Shown here in pieces: positions 12,069 through 22,920 of a stretch of DNA of 64,000 nucleotides. Every line of letters starts with the position of its first letter. Within the stretch, counting starts at the first letter, position 1. The notes under the pieces were generated by a model that worked only from the letters and a program-made list of their open reading frames with translations, made no database searches and was not told the DNA's origin. Source of the DNA: Adiantum capillus-veneris (Eukaryota; Streptophyta; Polypodiopsida; Polypodiales; Pteridaceae); contig CM043949.1 of assembly GCA_014529385.2 (NCBI GenBank), positions 112,983,977 to 113,047,976 on the forward strand. Reading direction: 5' to 3'. Both the position numbers and the translations under genes were made by a program.

Positions 12069-12315
12069 GAAAGAGAGAGAGACGAGAGGGCGGGGCTTGC
12101 GCAGAGCTAGTAGCGCAAGCCTTCACCGATAGGACTTGGTAGAAATAGAAGCAATATGGCACAGGTCTTTAGCCTACAAGTCAGGACTAAGTCGCTCCCT
12201 TCCCCTTCTTCCATTGGCACGCTCTCTTGCCACTTGCCGTTTCAAAAATGCCAAATACTCAGAGATTTGCGTCTTGTCAAACTTCGTTGATTTTTGTCAA
12301 GGTTAGCTCAAATTA
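12069..12315 (-). other. 5' flank of the polyphenol oxidase gene
   Basis: This is the sequence just upstream of the PPO start codon, where its promoter should lie. No clear TATA box at an expected distance was seen. Confidence 0.35.
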
Positions 12316-12727
12316 AATATTGTGGTGTGTGGTCGCGCAGGTCAGATAAGAGCGCCCCTAGGGGTGGTATTATTTGGAGGTTGAGTTGTCATACAACAGA
12401 CTACGCAGAGCTGGTAGGTCGGTGCACCTTCACTACGCCGCTTATCTAGAGGGTGATCCAAGGACCCTCCAGATGTAAGATGCGCCTCTTGCACTGGCAG
12501 TTGCCAGTTTTCGATTTCAATGGCGACAAACGAAGGATGTTATTGTTTGCAAAAGGCGGGAGAGAAAGCTCAAGAAGGGTTGACGGGCTTCTATCAGTCA
12601 TATGTGACTGTACATAGGAGAAACCTCCTTGCATGCCTCTACTGAGCGTCTTTGAGAGAAACACCTCTTGCTTAGGGGTGTATGTGGTTGCCCTCTAAGA
12701 GTCCGACCACACTAGCACACCACAATA
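12316..12727. mobile_element. Candidate MITE with ~20-bp terminal inverted repeats
   Basis: The left end AATATTGTGGTGTGTGGTCG (12316-12335) pairs with the right end read in reverse complement (12727-12703: ATATTGTGGTGTG, a four-base insert, then TGTGGTCG). The ~410-bp interior has no ORF of note. A target-site duplication is not obvious, so the family is unassigned. Confidence 0.4.
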
Positions 12728-12750
12728 TGAATGTTTTATTTTAAGCCTTG

Positions 12751-13478
<728 letters not shown>

Positions 13479-13479
<1 letters not shown>

Positions 13480-13779
13480 GTAGTACTATCAAGTACTATC
13501 GGAGGTGACAGCTACCGCCTCCGTCAAATGCTCCTCCTTCGAATGCTCTTCAAGATCACCTCAAGTAAGAGTACCCGCCTGCCCGCCTTCTTCAAACCCG
13601 GAGCCACCTCCACCCGTCTCGCTATAGGCTATTGCAGTGAGCACGCCTTGAAGCTTGCCGGATAGCAAAAATTCTGACACGTGTCTTAGGAGAGCGGTCG
13701 GAATCCCTTTCCCCATTATAGATAGTATACATGTACTCCTTCATATACTACTATTATATTTGCTACTTCATAACTAACT
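13479..13779. other. Unassigned spacer
   Basis: No gene or element was recognised between the microsatellite cluster and the ~110-bp repeat block. Confidence 0.4.
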
Positions 13780-13972
13780 AAGATGATGTGTTGCTCAAGG
13801 TTTCTAGCATAACAACTGTGTGGCGTTCTCTCGACAAATAGAAAACCAATGAAGAAACAAGGTGAAGGGTCACGTTGTTTGCGTAACTAAGATGATGTGT
13901 TTCTCAAGGTTTCTAGCATAACAAGTGTATGACCCATTCTCCCCACCAATAGAAAAGCAATGAAAAAACAAG
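13780..13972 (+). repeat. Two tandem copies of the ~110-bp Helentron-end-like repeat
   Basis: The copies start near 13780 and 13885. The core reads AACTAAGATGATGTGT, then CTCAAGGTTTCTAGCATAAC, then TAGAAAAGCAATGAARAAAC and AAGGT. The same block recurs at 16340-16470 and at 17222-17330, where it forms the 3' edge of the Helentron. The second copy here is nearly identical to the Helentron copy. Confidence 0.88.
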
Positions 13973-14088
13973 GTAAGTTTTTACGGTGGCCTCAAGAAGG
14001 CAATAGTTTTAGCTGTAATAAATTGTGTATGTATGTGTGTGTGTGAGAGAGAGGGAGAGGGAGAGGATCTATCTTATACATTAAATTG

Positions 14089-14143
<55 letters not shown>

Positions 14144-14648
14144 CAATTAAAATTGGAGTAACTTGTGCTTAAGAGTGCATTTCATTTATACTACATTCTT
14201 CATTGAAATAACTTGTGCTTTTTTTGAAATAACTTGTGCGTAAGAGTGCACTCAAATAATCAGGTACTACTTCTTTCACCATATTTGGCAAGCAAGGAAC
14301 CGCCGCGTGTTTGAGGGGGATCTGGCTGTGGCAAGCTTTTGTGAAATCATACAAGAGAGCAGAGTGACGATCCACAGGATCGGAGGCAAACAAGCCTCCG
14401 AGGACTGGTCTAGAACAATACATGTCATGATGACATCTTGTAATAAGTAAAGCCTAGGAGTAGTTGTGGTTTCTCTGTCAAGCAGAAAACTTGTAATCCT
14501 TTGACTCTCAAGGATCGGTCTGAGCTCGAGGTTGGTGTATATTTTTGATGTTCTTAATACTATCCACTCACAATTGTGAGTTCTGAATAAAAAAACTTGT
14601 GCGTAAGAGTGCACTTCATTCATAAGACAATCTTAATTGAGAGAGAGA

Positions 14649-14693
<45 letters not shown>

Positions 14694-14940
14694 AAGAGAA
14701 CATACAAAAATAGAAAACGATATAATTGTTACCCAAAAGCTTCATCTTTCCTGTATTGAATTAAATGTTATGACAAAGATAAGACTTTATGCTGATGATA
14801 CCTTTTAAAAACAATAAAATGAAGAAAAAGTCATATTGTATCTAATCCGATGGTACAAACACACTAAAGTGAAAGAAAATTATTATTTAATGTGATGGTG
14901 ATTTTTTAATGGTGAGAGGTTTGCGCGTTTTCTCCTCCAC
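13970..14940 (+). repeat. Interspersed ~0.65-kb microsatellite-bearing repeat (copy 1 of 3)
   Basis: It starts with GTTTTTACGGTGGCC and contains (TG)n(GA)n near 14030-14063, (GA)n at 14093-14141 and 14638-14691, ACTTGTGC-TAAGAGTGCA motifs and an AT-rich 3' part ending near 14940 (GGTGAGAGGTTTGC). Other copies lie at about 40537-41170 and 43443-44100. This copy is expanded by a LINE insertion at 14253-14593. It follows the ~110-bp block directly. Confidence 0.85.
14253..14593 (+). mobile_element. 5'-truncated L1-type LINE insertion with 22-bp target-site duplication
   Basis: The plus frame encodes the last ~60 residues of a LINE ORF2 (RYYFFHHIWQARNRRVFEG, ending SEDWSRTIHVMM), matching the C-terminus of the LINE at 15141-15878. 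A 3' UTR follows with the palindrome ACTCACAATTGTGAGT at 14566-14581 and an A-rich tail. The insertion is bounded by a perfect 22-bp direct repeat at 14231-14252 and 14594-14615, the hallmark of target-primed reverse transcription. Confidence 0.9.
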
Positions 14941-14943
14941 TCC

Positions 14944-16200
14944 TTTTTTTTTTCGCAAAACTCACAATTGTGAGTGAATTATATTGAATAGCCCAAAAAA
15001 TTACAAGGTCTTGTCATGCTCTTGTTGAGCCATGACATCATCCAGAGACTATAATTACATCAGGGAAGCCACCCCCACCAACCCACCGCCTCTTCCTCGA
15101 TACACAGGGTCCAAAAAGTTGTCCTTTTGAGATCTTTTATTTACCGATGGGGGCCAAGATTTTCCCCCATCCTAGGCATTCCATCTGCTGACAACAAGGC
15201 ACAAGTAGTCCTAGACCAATCCTCCGAGTGTTGCTTGCGCCTGAGCGTCCATATTAGCACTTTTCTTTCTTGAGTAATTTCTGCGAAGCTTGCCACCTCA
15301 AAACCTCCTTCAAACACACGGCGGTTCCTTGTCTGCCATACATTATGTAAGAAGAAATATCTGACGATTTGAGTGCTGACGAGGAGGGTGGGAATTCCTG
15401 AATTCTTGCCTCCAAGGAATAGGTCAGTCTTGAAGAAACTAATTTTCCATGTTCTTTGGACCCACTTGCATATTTTCCCTACGAGGTTTTTAATAGTTGG
15501 GCAATCCATAATTAGATGGGCCAGATCTTCTCTAGCCATCTTGCACCCCAAGCATCGATCTGACCCAATCCCTCTCTCCTGAATCCTCACCCCCGTCAGT
15601 AGAGCACCCCAAATTACCTTCCATAGAAAGACCTTCATGTGCTGCGGAACCTTTGGCTTCCATATGTACTCCAATACTTGCTCCCACCTTTCCTCCGGCC
15701 ATTGCTTTTTCCAATTCTTCTTATGCATCATTGTCTGATAAATGCTTTTAGGATGGGGTTTCCCTAATAGACTGCTTCCGGGCCATTTCCAAGCATTCCA
15801 GTCAAATACCGAATCACAGATTGGCATCACTAGATTGTCAAGATCCTTCATCACTTTGTGGACAAGCAAGACCTCCAAGCTATTGAGTTGGTACTGGCTA
15901 ACCAGAAGGTCAATGGTTTTCCAACTCTTGTTGCCATTGTCCCAGAAGTGTCCAAGTCGCTTTAGACCCTTATTATTCAGTTTCCTGGCTGTCTCAATCC
16001 AATAGGGAGTTTGTGGCGGATCTACAACTTTGGACAGCTAGGGGACCAATTCAAAATGGAGTTCTTGAAGTATCTGACTTCTTCCCCCCACTTTAAGACT
16101 CCTACTGCTCTCTTGCATTTTCTTACCAATTCTCCTGAGCTACCTCCCAGTCCTAAGGTAGACCACTCCGGGGCTAACAGTTTTTCATGAACCTCCACCC
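14944..16200 (-). pseudogene. L1-type LINE, 3' part of ORF2 with zf-RVT domain
   Basis: The longest open part is 15878-15141 (245 residues). It carries the reverse-transcriptase-associated zinc-binding region: WKPKVPQHMKVFLWKVIWG, then GSDRCLGCKMAREDLAHLIMDCP (Cys/His pattern), then KICKWVQRTWKISFF and the LINE tail NVWQTRNRRVFEGGF. Diverged coding sequence continues upstream to about 16200 (LAPEWSTLGLGG, LKWGEEVRYF) with frame breaks near 16020. The 3' end on this strand has the palindrome at 14975-14960 followed by a poly(A) tail (14953-14944). Reverse transcriptase and endonuclease domains are missing, so the copy is 5'-truncated. Confidence 0.9.
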
Positions 16201-16214
16201 CTCTCCACTCTCCA

Positions 16215-16216
<2 letters not shown>

Positions 16217-16262
<46 letters not shown>
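16217..16262. repeat. (GT)n microsatellite
   Basis: A 46-bp GT run at the 5' limit of the recognisable LINE sequence. Confidence 0.97.
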
Positions 16263-16265
<3 letters not shown>

Positions 16266-16302
16266 ATGCTACAGGATTGGAACCGAGAGTGAGTGGAAAC
16301 CA

Positions 16303-16495
16303 TTGCTCCGCACGGGTGCTAAATTTGAGTAAACTATCTTTGCTACTCCATCACTAACCACGATGGCTGTGTTGCTCAGAGTCTCTAGCATAACAAGTGT
16401 GGGACGTTCTCCCGACAAATAGAAAAGCAATGAAGTAACAAGGTAAAGGGTCACGTTGTTCGTGTAAACTATCTTTGCTACTCCCTACTAATTCA
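16303..16495 (-). repeat. Helentron-end-like repeat with ACCCGTGCG motif
   Basis: This carries a copy of the ~110-bp block (TCTCTAGCATAACAAGTGTG, GAAAAGCAATGAAG). The flanking TAAACTATCTTTGCTACTCC is repeated at both sides (16329 and 16464), so the unit is about 136 bp. On the minus strand the block leads into GCACCCGTGCGGAGCAATGG (16321-16302). This resembles the CCCGTGCG-type palindrome recalled from Helitron/Helentron termini. Confidence 0.65.
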
Positions 16496-16612
16496 CTAAA
16501 ATAAAATCTATTAACTACAAAATGCCCTTCAAAGATTCCTCCCTATCATTTCCTCTTTCCCTCGTCGCATCGGGCCTTGCAACCTTTTGACCCACACCAA
16601 AACCTACCCCCT

Positions 16613-16613
<1 letters not shown>

Positions 16614-16692
<79 letters not shown>
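16614..16692. repeat. (AC)n microsatellite
   Basis: A 79-bp AC run. The Cys-Val open frame on the minus strand is an artefact. Confidence 0.97.
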
Positions 16693-16695
<3 letters not shown>

Positions 16696-16868
16696 TCACT
16701 ACCAAGCACTACACTTCAACATTCCCTGACTAGCAATATCCCCATGAATACTCTCACCATTATCACTGTCTTGTGTATGCCTTTAGGGTGAAGGCATAGG
16801 TGATTGTTTCTGGAGAAAGACCTTCCCTTCGACGCCTTTGGTGAAAATAGGTACCAATTCTGGCAAGC

Positions 16869-16869
<1 letters not shown>

Positions 16870-16953
<84 letters not shown>
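16870..16953. repeat. (GA)n microsatellite
   Basis: An 84-bp uninterrupted GA run close to the 3' side of the Helentron region. Confidence 0.97.
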
Positions 16954-16956
<3 letters not shown>

Positions 16957-17200
16957 CTTTTTGTATCTGGTTACCATGTATGAGATTCACGCATAAGGGA
17001 GAGATCTTTTTCCGACTATGCATGCATCTCCTTCAAAATAGGTGTACCACTTGATGGAGGCTTTCAAACTAAAGTGTTGATAGCAGTTTTTAGCCATCCA
17101 TCACTCAATGTGACCATCCAATTGGAATTCCCAGAGCTGAGCCTTTTTTACATGTTCACAAACTGCATGAGGAGAATCTCTGTCAATTTGTCTCTTCTTT

Positions 17201-19276
17201 TTATTTTGTATCACATACTCCCTCACTAACTAAGATGATGTGTTTCTCAAGGTTTCTAGCATAACAAGTGTATGACCCGTTCTTCCCATCGATAGCAATG
17301 AAAAAACAAGGTGAGGGATCACGAGGGCCTGCCAATGGAAGGATTTGTGGAGGTGCTTTTTGGAAGTAGGAAGAGGGGAGGATTGGAATGTGTTTTTGGA
17401 GTTTAGCGGGAGCAGCAAGTAAAATGTGATCCAAAGTTGAATCGTAGATTGTTGTGGTTTGGGTTATATGTTGTGTCATGTTGTGTGTGGAGAGAAGGTT
17501 AGAAAGTGCAAGGTATTCAGGTGTTTGGTATTTAGCATTGATGTTGAAGTCACCGAGTAAAATGGTAGGGGTGTGTTGGAGGTTTGGTGTGAGTAGTGTG
17601 GTCAATGTTTGCAGGAGGAAGGGAAGTGGAGTTGAGGGTCTGCGGTACAATGTTATCAAGGTTCTTGGTGGATTATGTGGCGTGCTGAGGAGTGCTGCAA
17701 TGCACTCTATTTCATTCGTGGAAATGATGTTGTGGCGTTGTAGATGTATGTTTTTGTTTGATGTGAAGAGGGATACTCCCATGGGGCCATTTGTTTGAGT
17801 GTATGTGTAACCGTTTATGGCTACTGTGTCAGGATGTCGTAGTTTTGTTTCTTGGAGACAAAGAATGTGGGAGTCCATTAAGCTACTATCATGAATAAGG
17901 TTGTTGTGGTGTTTCTTTAGGGACACAATGTTAAGAGATTGTATTATCAAGTGATTTCCGGGCAAAGAGTGGAGGTCAAGCTGTGTAGGTTGCCAAGTGG
18001 CATGTGTTTTGAGGCGGTGTAATTCAGTTAGAACTGTTTGGTCTACTTTAATATGGTTGGAAGTTAATTTTTCCAGGAGGTAAAGGATGTTGGGATCTCT
18101 TACGCGAGAGAGGGCAGTGTACACGAGGCCGTGACTTCGAATGCTCGTTGGATCAAAAGCCAAGGTGTCTAGTGTCAAGCCTTGTGCGTGGTGTATGGTT
18201 CTAGCAGTTGTAGGTTGAATTGGGAATTGTGTTCTAGTAATAGTGTTTAGGAAGTTCTTTCCTATTTGAAACTCACGTGTTATTTTTTGGATTGGTGTCC
18301 ATGGCCTATCTATTGATGCAATGTATAGTTGTTGGTTTTCATACCTAGTTTTTTGGCCTACTTTAGTGGTTTGAAAGTGAATCCAGATTATTGGTGTCGT
18401 GGAGTTTTGTGTTATCGCTTTGAATATACCGTCAGCTCCATTGACTAGGCCATCTAGAATTTCAATATTTTCAGCACAAAGTTCTACAATTAGGCCTGGT
18501 TTCAAGTGAAGTTTTTTGTGAAGACCTGCTGTCGATTTTGGATCTATTGGTATTTGAATAGTTTTGCTGCAATTTTTTGCCCTTGTGTCTTGTGCTTCAA
18601 TAAATAGTGGTGTTCCTATGGTAGTGTTGAAAATATGTTGGTTGTGTAGGTCTTTATCTTTGTTTGCATAGTAAAGGTGGGAGACGATGGCTGGATGAGG
18701 TACTGTGCGCATGTAATGTGTATTGAGGTACAAAATGTCTTCGTTGGTGTGTTCTGAAATGCGTATCCTGTTGAGTATGTCGATGAATGTTTTGTTAGTT
18801 TGTCTCATGGTGCTTGTTAACTCATAAGATTTTATGCGGTCATGCCAGAAAGAGGGCGAGATAGCTTCGAGCAACTGATGTTTTCTGGAGAAAATCCAAG
18901 AGTCGCGCACAGGACTCGCTTGGCAAAGATCGCTGCACAAGACAACATCAACACCACCAAATGGAAGGTCGTAGTTGTTTTTTATTGCACGCATGCGAGA
19001 GTCTGCCATAGCGAAGACGCTGGTTCCGATCAAGGAGACTTCATCGAAAATCTCTAGCTGCAGGTCGCGATAAAGTAGTCGTAGCTCATTAAGTCTCTCA
19101 GGTGATAGGGAAGTGTTAGATGATGTGAGCAGTGGCAAGTGGAGGGCTGAGTGGATAGTGGTTCCACCAATGTTAAAAGCAGCCTTGCTCGTGTATGCCA
19201 TTAGCAAAGCTTTTGTTGTTGTTGGGCTGGAATGTGATATGTGGTTATAGAAACGTAGAAATCCTTGGACAATCAA
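17201..19276 (-). pseudogene. Helentron Pif1-like helicase fused to EEP endonuclease
   Basis: A 691-residue open frame. Helicase motifs in order: Ia (AYTSKAAFNIGGTTIHSAL, residues 27-45), II (LEIFDEVSLIG, 74-84), III (PFGGVDVVLCSDLCQASPV, 105-123, with Ser where Gly is usual before Asp), IV (LTSTMRQT), V (TTARTIHHAQGLTLD, 356-370) and VI (LVYTALSRVRD, 384-394). An endonuclease/exonuclease/phosphatase domain follows at about 441-622 (17956-17411). Its catalytic motifs SLNIVSL, ILCLQETK, YRRP, ILLGDFNIN and STLDHIL are all present. Walker A lies in the preceding frame; a 1-base deletion near 19300 breaks it. The last ~45 residues are read through the terminal repeat block. The helicase would unwind DNA during rolling-circle transposition; the endonuclease role is unproven. 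Confidence 0.9.
17222..17330 (-). repeat. Helentron 3'-edge copy of the ~110-bp repeat block
   Basis: The plus strand reads AACTAAGATGATGTGTTTCT through TCTAGCATAACAAGTGTATG to GCAATGAAAAAACAAGGTGA. The EEP reading frame runs into the complement of this block and ends inside it. The same block occurs without transposon coding sequence at 13.78-13.97 and 16.34-16.47 kb. Confidence 0.8.
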
Positions 19277-20382
19277 AAGGAGGGTGAAAGTTTTTCCTGT
19301 GCTGCGCCTCCAGTTAGGAAAATATGGATTGGTTCTGTAGGAAATATACGTTTTCTTAGCATAATATCATCGAATATTAGCCTTTGTTGTGTGTTAAGTA
19401 GTAGAATGCTCTTGTAATACATATCATTTGGCTGTAGTAGTATTTTTATGGTTGGTATAGTGTGTGTATGCAGCTGGTGGTGTTGGATATTTAGGTCTTG
19501 TGTGATGTCAACACGAATATGGGAGGAAATATTAGATAGTGTTGTAGATGTCGAAGGTGAATTGCTGGCTAGTGAGTTGGTGTTAAGGTTGTCCTTTAGT
19601 ATTGTGGTTTTGTTATATTTGGATTCGTTTGTATCGATGGTAGGCTTATTTTGATTGTATACATCTTTCCATGTGAGTCCATCTGCTAGATGTTGAGTTT
19701 CATTATTTATCCATGGTAGAAATAAAAGACATTGTTCTCTATAATAATTATTTGGGTTTTTTGCGGCATTATATTTGACATATCGTATAATCTTTGGTTT
19801 GGTACGTTTTTTGTATGTGTTGCTTGTTGTATTGTATGTGGAGGCAAATTTTGCCAATGATATGGTATTGAGTTGGGCAGGACGTGTACAGTATTTGTCT
19901 ATGCTTGTTTCGTAAAATATTTCTGTGCTAGTCGGGTCTATGTTTTGTAGGAGGTGTTTTCGCTTGAGAAGCATTGTTCTCTCGTGGGGAGGGTTTGTGT
20001 TTATGAACATAAATTCTCGAGTTGCGCTGTAGAGAGGTAGAGAAAGTGCAATATATACTGCTTGTTGTGTGTTTAGTATTGTGTTTCCTATTTTTCGAAG
20101 TCTATCGTATGTAGTTGCATTGTTTTCAATGCAAGAGTTAAATTGTTCTTTGATTGCTTTGATGAGTGTGTTATCAAATTTTGTTATATATGAGGTGCAA
20201 TAGGTAGCTGCTCCGTGTGCATTTAAAATGTATTGTATATCTGAGTTTGCATCCCATAGCTTTGAAATGGTTGGGTTGAAGTTATTTGTGTAAATGTCTT
20301 TGATATTTCTTTTCAACAAAAGTGTTGGGCATGAGATTGTGGATGATATAGCTTCGATGCAATCGTCAAATCGAAGGTCCAT
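19273..20382 (-). pseudogene. Helentron Rep two-tyrosine region and start of helicase
   Basis: A 369-residue open frame. YCTSYITK at residues 61-68 (about 20200) matches the YxxxYxxK two-tyrosine motif that makes the covalent 5'-phosphotyrosine in HUH Rep proteins. The C-terminal part leads into the Pif1-like helicase (TQQRLIFDDIML, then HIFLTGGA). Walker A is destroyed by a one-base deletion: after GGA the frame reads AQEKLS instead of the GTGKT-type loop. The frame also overlaps the preceding HUH block out of phase near 20400, a second frameshift. No other breaks occur within the block. Confidence 0.88.
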
Positions 20383-20804
20383 AAATAGGAGCCGCTGTTC
20401 GAATTATTGTTATTTGGAGAATGACAGGGTTCTAAAATCATAGTAAAAGGCATTGGGTAGCGAGGAAAGTCAAAGTGGCATCCCTTGCGTTTTCTGAAGC
20501 AAGTCTTCCTATGTTTGTGAGTTTGAATTTCTTGTAAGTCTACAGGAAGGAGCATGGAGTTAGTTGTTATGTACTTATCAATGAAGTCCACAACATCTTC
20601 GTTGGGATCTTTCCCATAGATAGGAGCATTTTCTATCCATAGGAGCCCATGATCATGTTGGCTACCTCGGCTCTGGAACTCGGTTACAAAAAAGTAATCT
20701 TTGAGTTTTCCCAATATGGTTATATCATTGGTTAGCAATTTCTTCATCCCGTTAAATCGGTTCAAGTAAAAGGGGGCTGTTGTTACAGGGTCGGCTTGGA
20801 CCAA
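20313..20804 (-). pseudogene. Helentron Rep HUH nuclease block
   Basis: The block starts after an in-frame TGA and reads LVQADPVTTAPFYLNRF, equivalent to the conserved DPV-segment of Helitron Rep. EFQSRGSQHDHGLLW follows, with the paired histidines of the HUH motif at residues 50 and 52 (about 20657-20649). The residue between the histidines is Asp, where a hydrophobic residue is usual. A cysteine/histidine-rich stretch (HKHRKTCFRKRKGCHFDFPR) resembles the small zinc-finger-like insert that precedes the Y2 motif. The frame is lost near 20400. Confidence 0.85.
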
Positions 20805-20807
20805 ATC

Positions 20808-21419
20808 TCATATGTATGACGCTTCTGTTTGTGTGGTTGCACGTGTGATGGGGTTGAGCTTAGCAAGTGCTCTAATCAAGGGCTTCCAACGTTTCTCAGC
20901 CCCAGAAAATGTGATGAAGAATGTTGGTGGTCCAAGTTGTCTAATCATAGCGAAAGCGCTTTTTTTAAGTTTCTCTTTGTAGTCAGGTGATGTTCGCAAT
21001 GCCTCGAAGTCACGATATCCAAGTTGGGAAGACAAGAACTTCTCAATGTTAGTATCTCCAACAACCTGTGCGGCCACTAGTGTATTGTGGTTTAGCTTGC
21101 CTTTGTGCATACGGATCCAAATGGATCCCATGATTTTTTGAGTCATGACTTTGACTGTTTTGAAAAAAAGGTTCTCTAAATTTAGTGAGAACCTTCTATC
21201 ACTATGCATAAGCTCCCATTGAGCCATGTGCTGATATTTATGTTTAGCAAGTGTATGGTATTTACGGGGCTCACCATAGAAAATAGTAGGGAAACTAAGT
21301 TCTTCACAGTATTCATCTTTGAACATACTTAAAGGATTATTTCCCTTGGCAGGAGCTACAAAGAAGATGTTGTCGTTGTGATCTACTACTTGCTGTGATG
21401 ACTCAATTCCATGGAGCAT
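20808..21419 (-). pseudogene. Helitron_like_N domain block
   Basis: A 203-residue segment with the landmark GPPTFFITFSGAEKRWKPLI, the signature of the Helitron N-terminal Rep domain. It also has FPTIFYGEPRKYHTLAKHKY upstream and the LMHSDRRFSLNLENLFF stretch typical of that domain. A single TGA at 20807-20805 separates it, in the same frame, from the HUH block. Upstream it is joined by a frameshift near 21450 to the zinc-finger/DUF6570-like block. Confidence 0.88.
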
Positions 21420-21430
21420 GACATCTGTAG

Positions 21431-22198
21431 CTAGATCATCTTCTTCTGATGGTTGATTGTCGTCGGCAAATCATCAGGTAAAGGACAATGAAGACTATGG
21501 AAATGGCTTACCCACTTGTTGTTTAGAGTAATATTTTTGTTCTTGTATAAAGATGTTTTCAATAGCTGAGCAGTGGCTTTCATTGTAAGCAATGGTCGAA
21601 CAACCCCAGAAAGGTAGCAATGATTGTACTGTAGACGACGCTTAATACCTACTATTATTGAGGCTTCATCATGAATAAACCTTGGCAATATTTGTTGTGT
21701 TTTCCCCAAGCATGCCAAAACATTAACAACGCTACCTCGCAAGCCAAATTGACCATCGTATGTAAGCTCCCTAATTTTGGTGAAAGGTAGCCTAGGACTT
21801 ACAAGGCGGCTTTCTAAATGATTTAGCTTCTCTACTGTAGCCAAGGGGAGGTTAAATCCTATGGAATTCAATTGGGTGAGCAGTGCACCATGTTCTTGCC
21901 TTCTACGACCGCATGAAGTGCAAACGTAGTTTTCGTGTATCTCATTGTTTCTAGACCTCCCAAGTGCCGACCTACATCCTTTTCGAGCTAATTGTGAAAA
22001 AAACATTAAACATCCACATTTATAACATCGATATATAGGAACATCGTTTGCTGTTTCTATGTACTGTTGTATAGCTTTTTGTGATGGGGAGGCTTGTTCA
22101 ATGTTTATGTTGGACGGAGCTGTGGGGTGTAATTTTTTTTTAATTTTTTTAATTTTTGATGTTATTGCACCTATTTCTCGAATGGTTCCATCACCCAA
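21431..22198 (-). pseudogene. Helentron zinc-finger and DUF6570-like block
   Basis: A 255-residue segment. The first part has paired cysteines suggesting a zinc finger (YRCYKCGCLMFF, and VCTSCGRRRQEHG about 35 residues later). The second part (PRLPFTKIRELTYDGQFGLR, VVNVLACLGKTQQILPRF, IVGIKRRLQYN) resembles the DUF6570 region that often precedes Helitron_like_N. The assignment rests on family knowledge and motif resemblance. Frameshifts border it on both sides. Confidence 0.75.
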
Positions 22199-22232
22199 GC
22201 AAGCAAATTGCCTCGCGATGGAGATAGGGAGG

Positions 22233-22796
22233 TCATTCGGTTTGCTGGAGAATCAAAGCTGTCAATGACTCTGTCTCTTTTTTGTCGCAAGTACGCGGTT
22301 TGCGTTTGTGTGAGTATCGGTTGTCTCCCAAGTAAAAAAATAAGTCACCACTTTTGTCAACAATGATGATTTTGTGAAATGTCGTTGATTTTGCTCCGCT
22401 ATTGAATGTTGTGTTTTTGAGTGAAGTTATTGGCACACCGTAAATATAAACATCACATGCAATACTAAATCTAAAGGAGAACACATGGATAATATCAAGT
22501 GCAATACTAATAGATGAACTGTGGCTATTTAATACTTGGGTCAAAATAGAGGAATCATGTTTACTGGAAGCCAAATGAGCTAGAGAAGGTGTGATCATTG
22601 GTGTTTGCTCCAATGATTCTCTCACTGCTTCTATCATAATGTTGGTGATTTTTTGTAATGACGAGCGTGACTTTATTATTTTATTGAGCACGAGGAAAAC
22701 ATTGTTATTCCATGAGTGATTAGCAAGGAAAGTACTATCAATATCATTTTGAATGAGTTGTTCAAAAGATGCATTATGGTTGGTTGAGGAAGCCAT
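22233..22796 (-). pseudogene. N-terminal region of the Helentron protein, unrecognised
   Basis: A 187-residue frame starting at 22796 (MASSTNHNASFEQLIQNDID). It has no motif that I can name. The part KNTTFNSGAKSTTFHKIIIV, then DKSGDLFFYLGDN, looks like a folded beta-rich domain. It ends at a frameshift near 22240; the next frame continues as KPNDLPISIARQFACLGDG into the zinc-finger block, so it very likely belongs to the same protein. It could be the true N-terminus of the transposase or a separate accessory ORF. Confidence 0.6.
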
Positions 22797-22867
22797 GTAT
22801 ATGTAGTTTTTCCTCCCCTTACACTATGCGGTGGAAGGAAGATAAGTAAATGAAACACGCACACACT

Positions 22868-22869
<2 letters not shown>

Positions 22870-22917
<48 letters not shown>
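22870..22917. repeat. (GA)n microsatellite at the 5' side of the Helentron ORF
   Basis: A 48-bp GA run about 75 bp upstream of the first Helentron methionine. Confidence 0.97.

Positions 22918-22920
<3 letters not shown>

Larger units (their letters stand above)
17222..22800 (-). mobile_element. Helentron-type rolling-circle transposon (decayed), approximate extent
   Basis: Consecutive minus-strand blocks give an N-terminal region, zinc-finger/DUF6570-like region, Helitron_like_N, HUH nuclease, two-tyrosine motif, Pif1-like helicase and EEP endonuclease, in that order. This is the RepHel-endonuclease architecture of Helentrons, not of canonical plant Helitrons, which lack the endonuclease. 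I count about five lesions: frameshifts near 22240, 21450, 20400 and 19300 and a TGA at 20807-20805. The element is therefore non-coding now but only lightly decayed. The 3' limit is set at the repeat block 17222-17330. The 5' limit is unresolved and may extend past the OB-fold ORFs at 25-27 kb. Confidence 0.85.
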
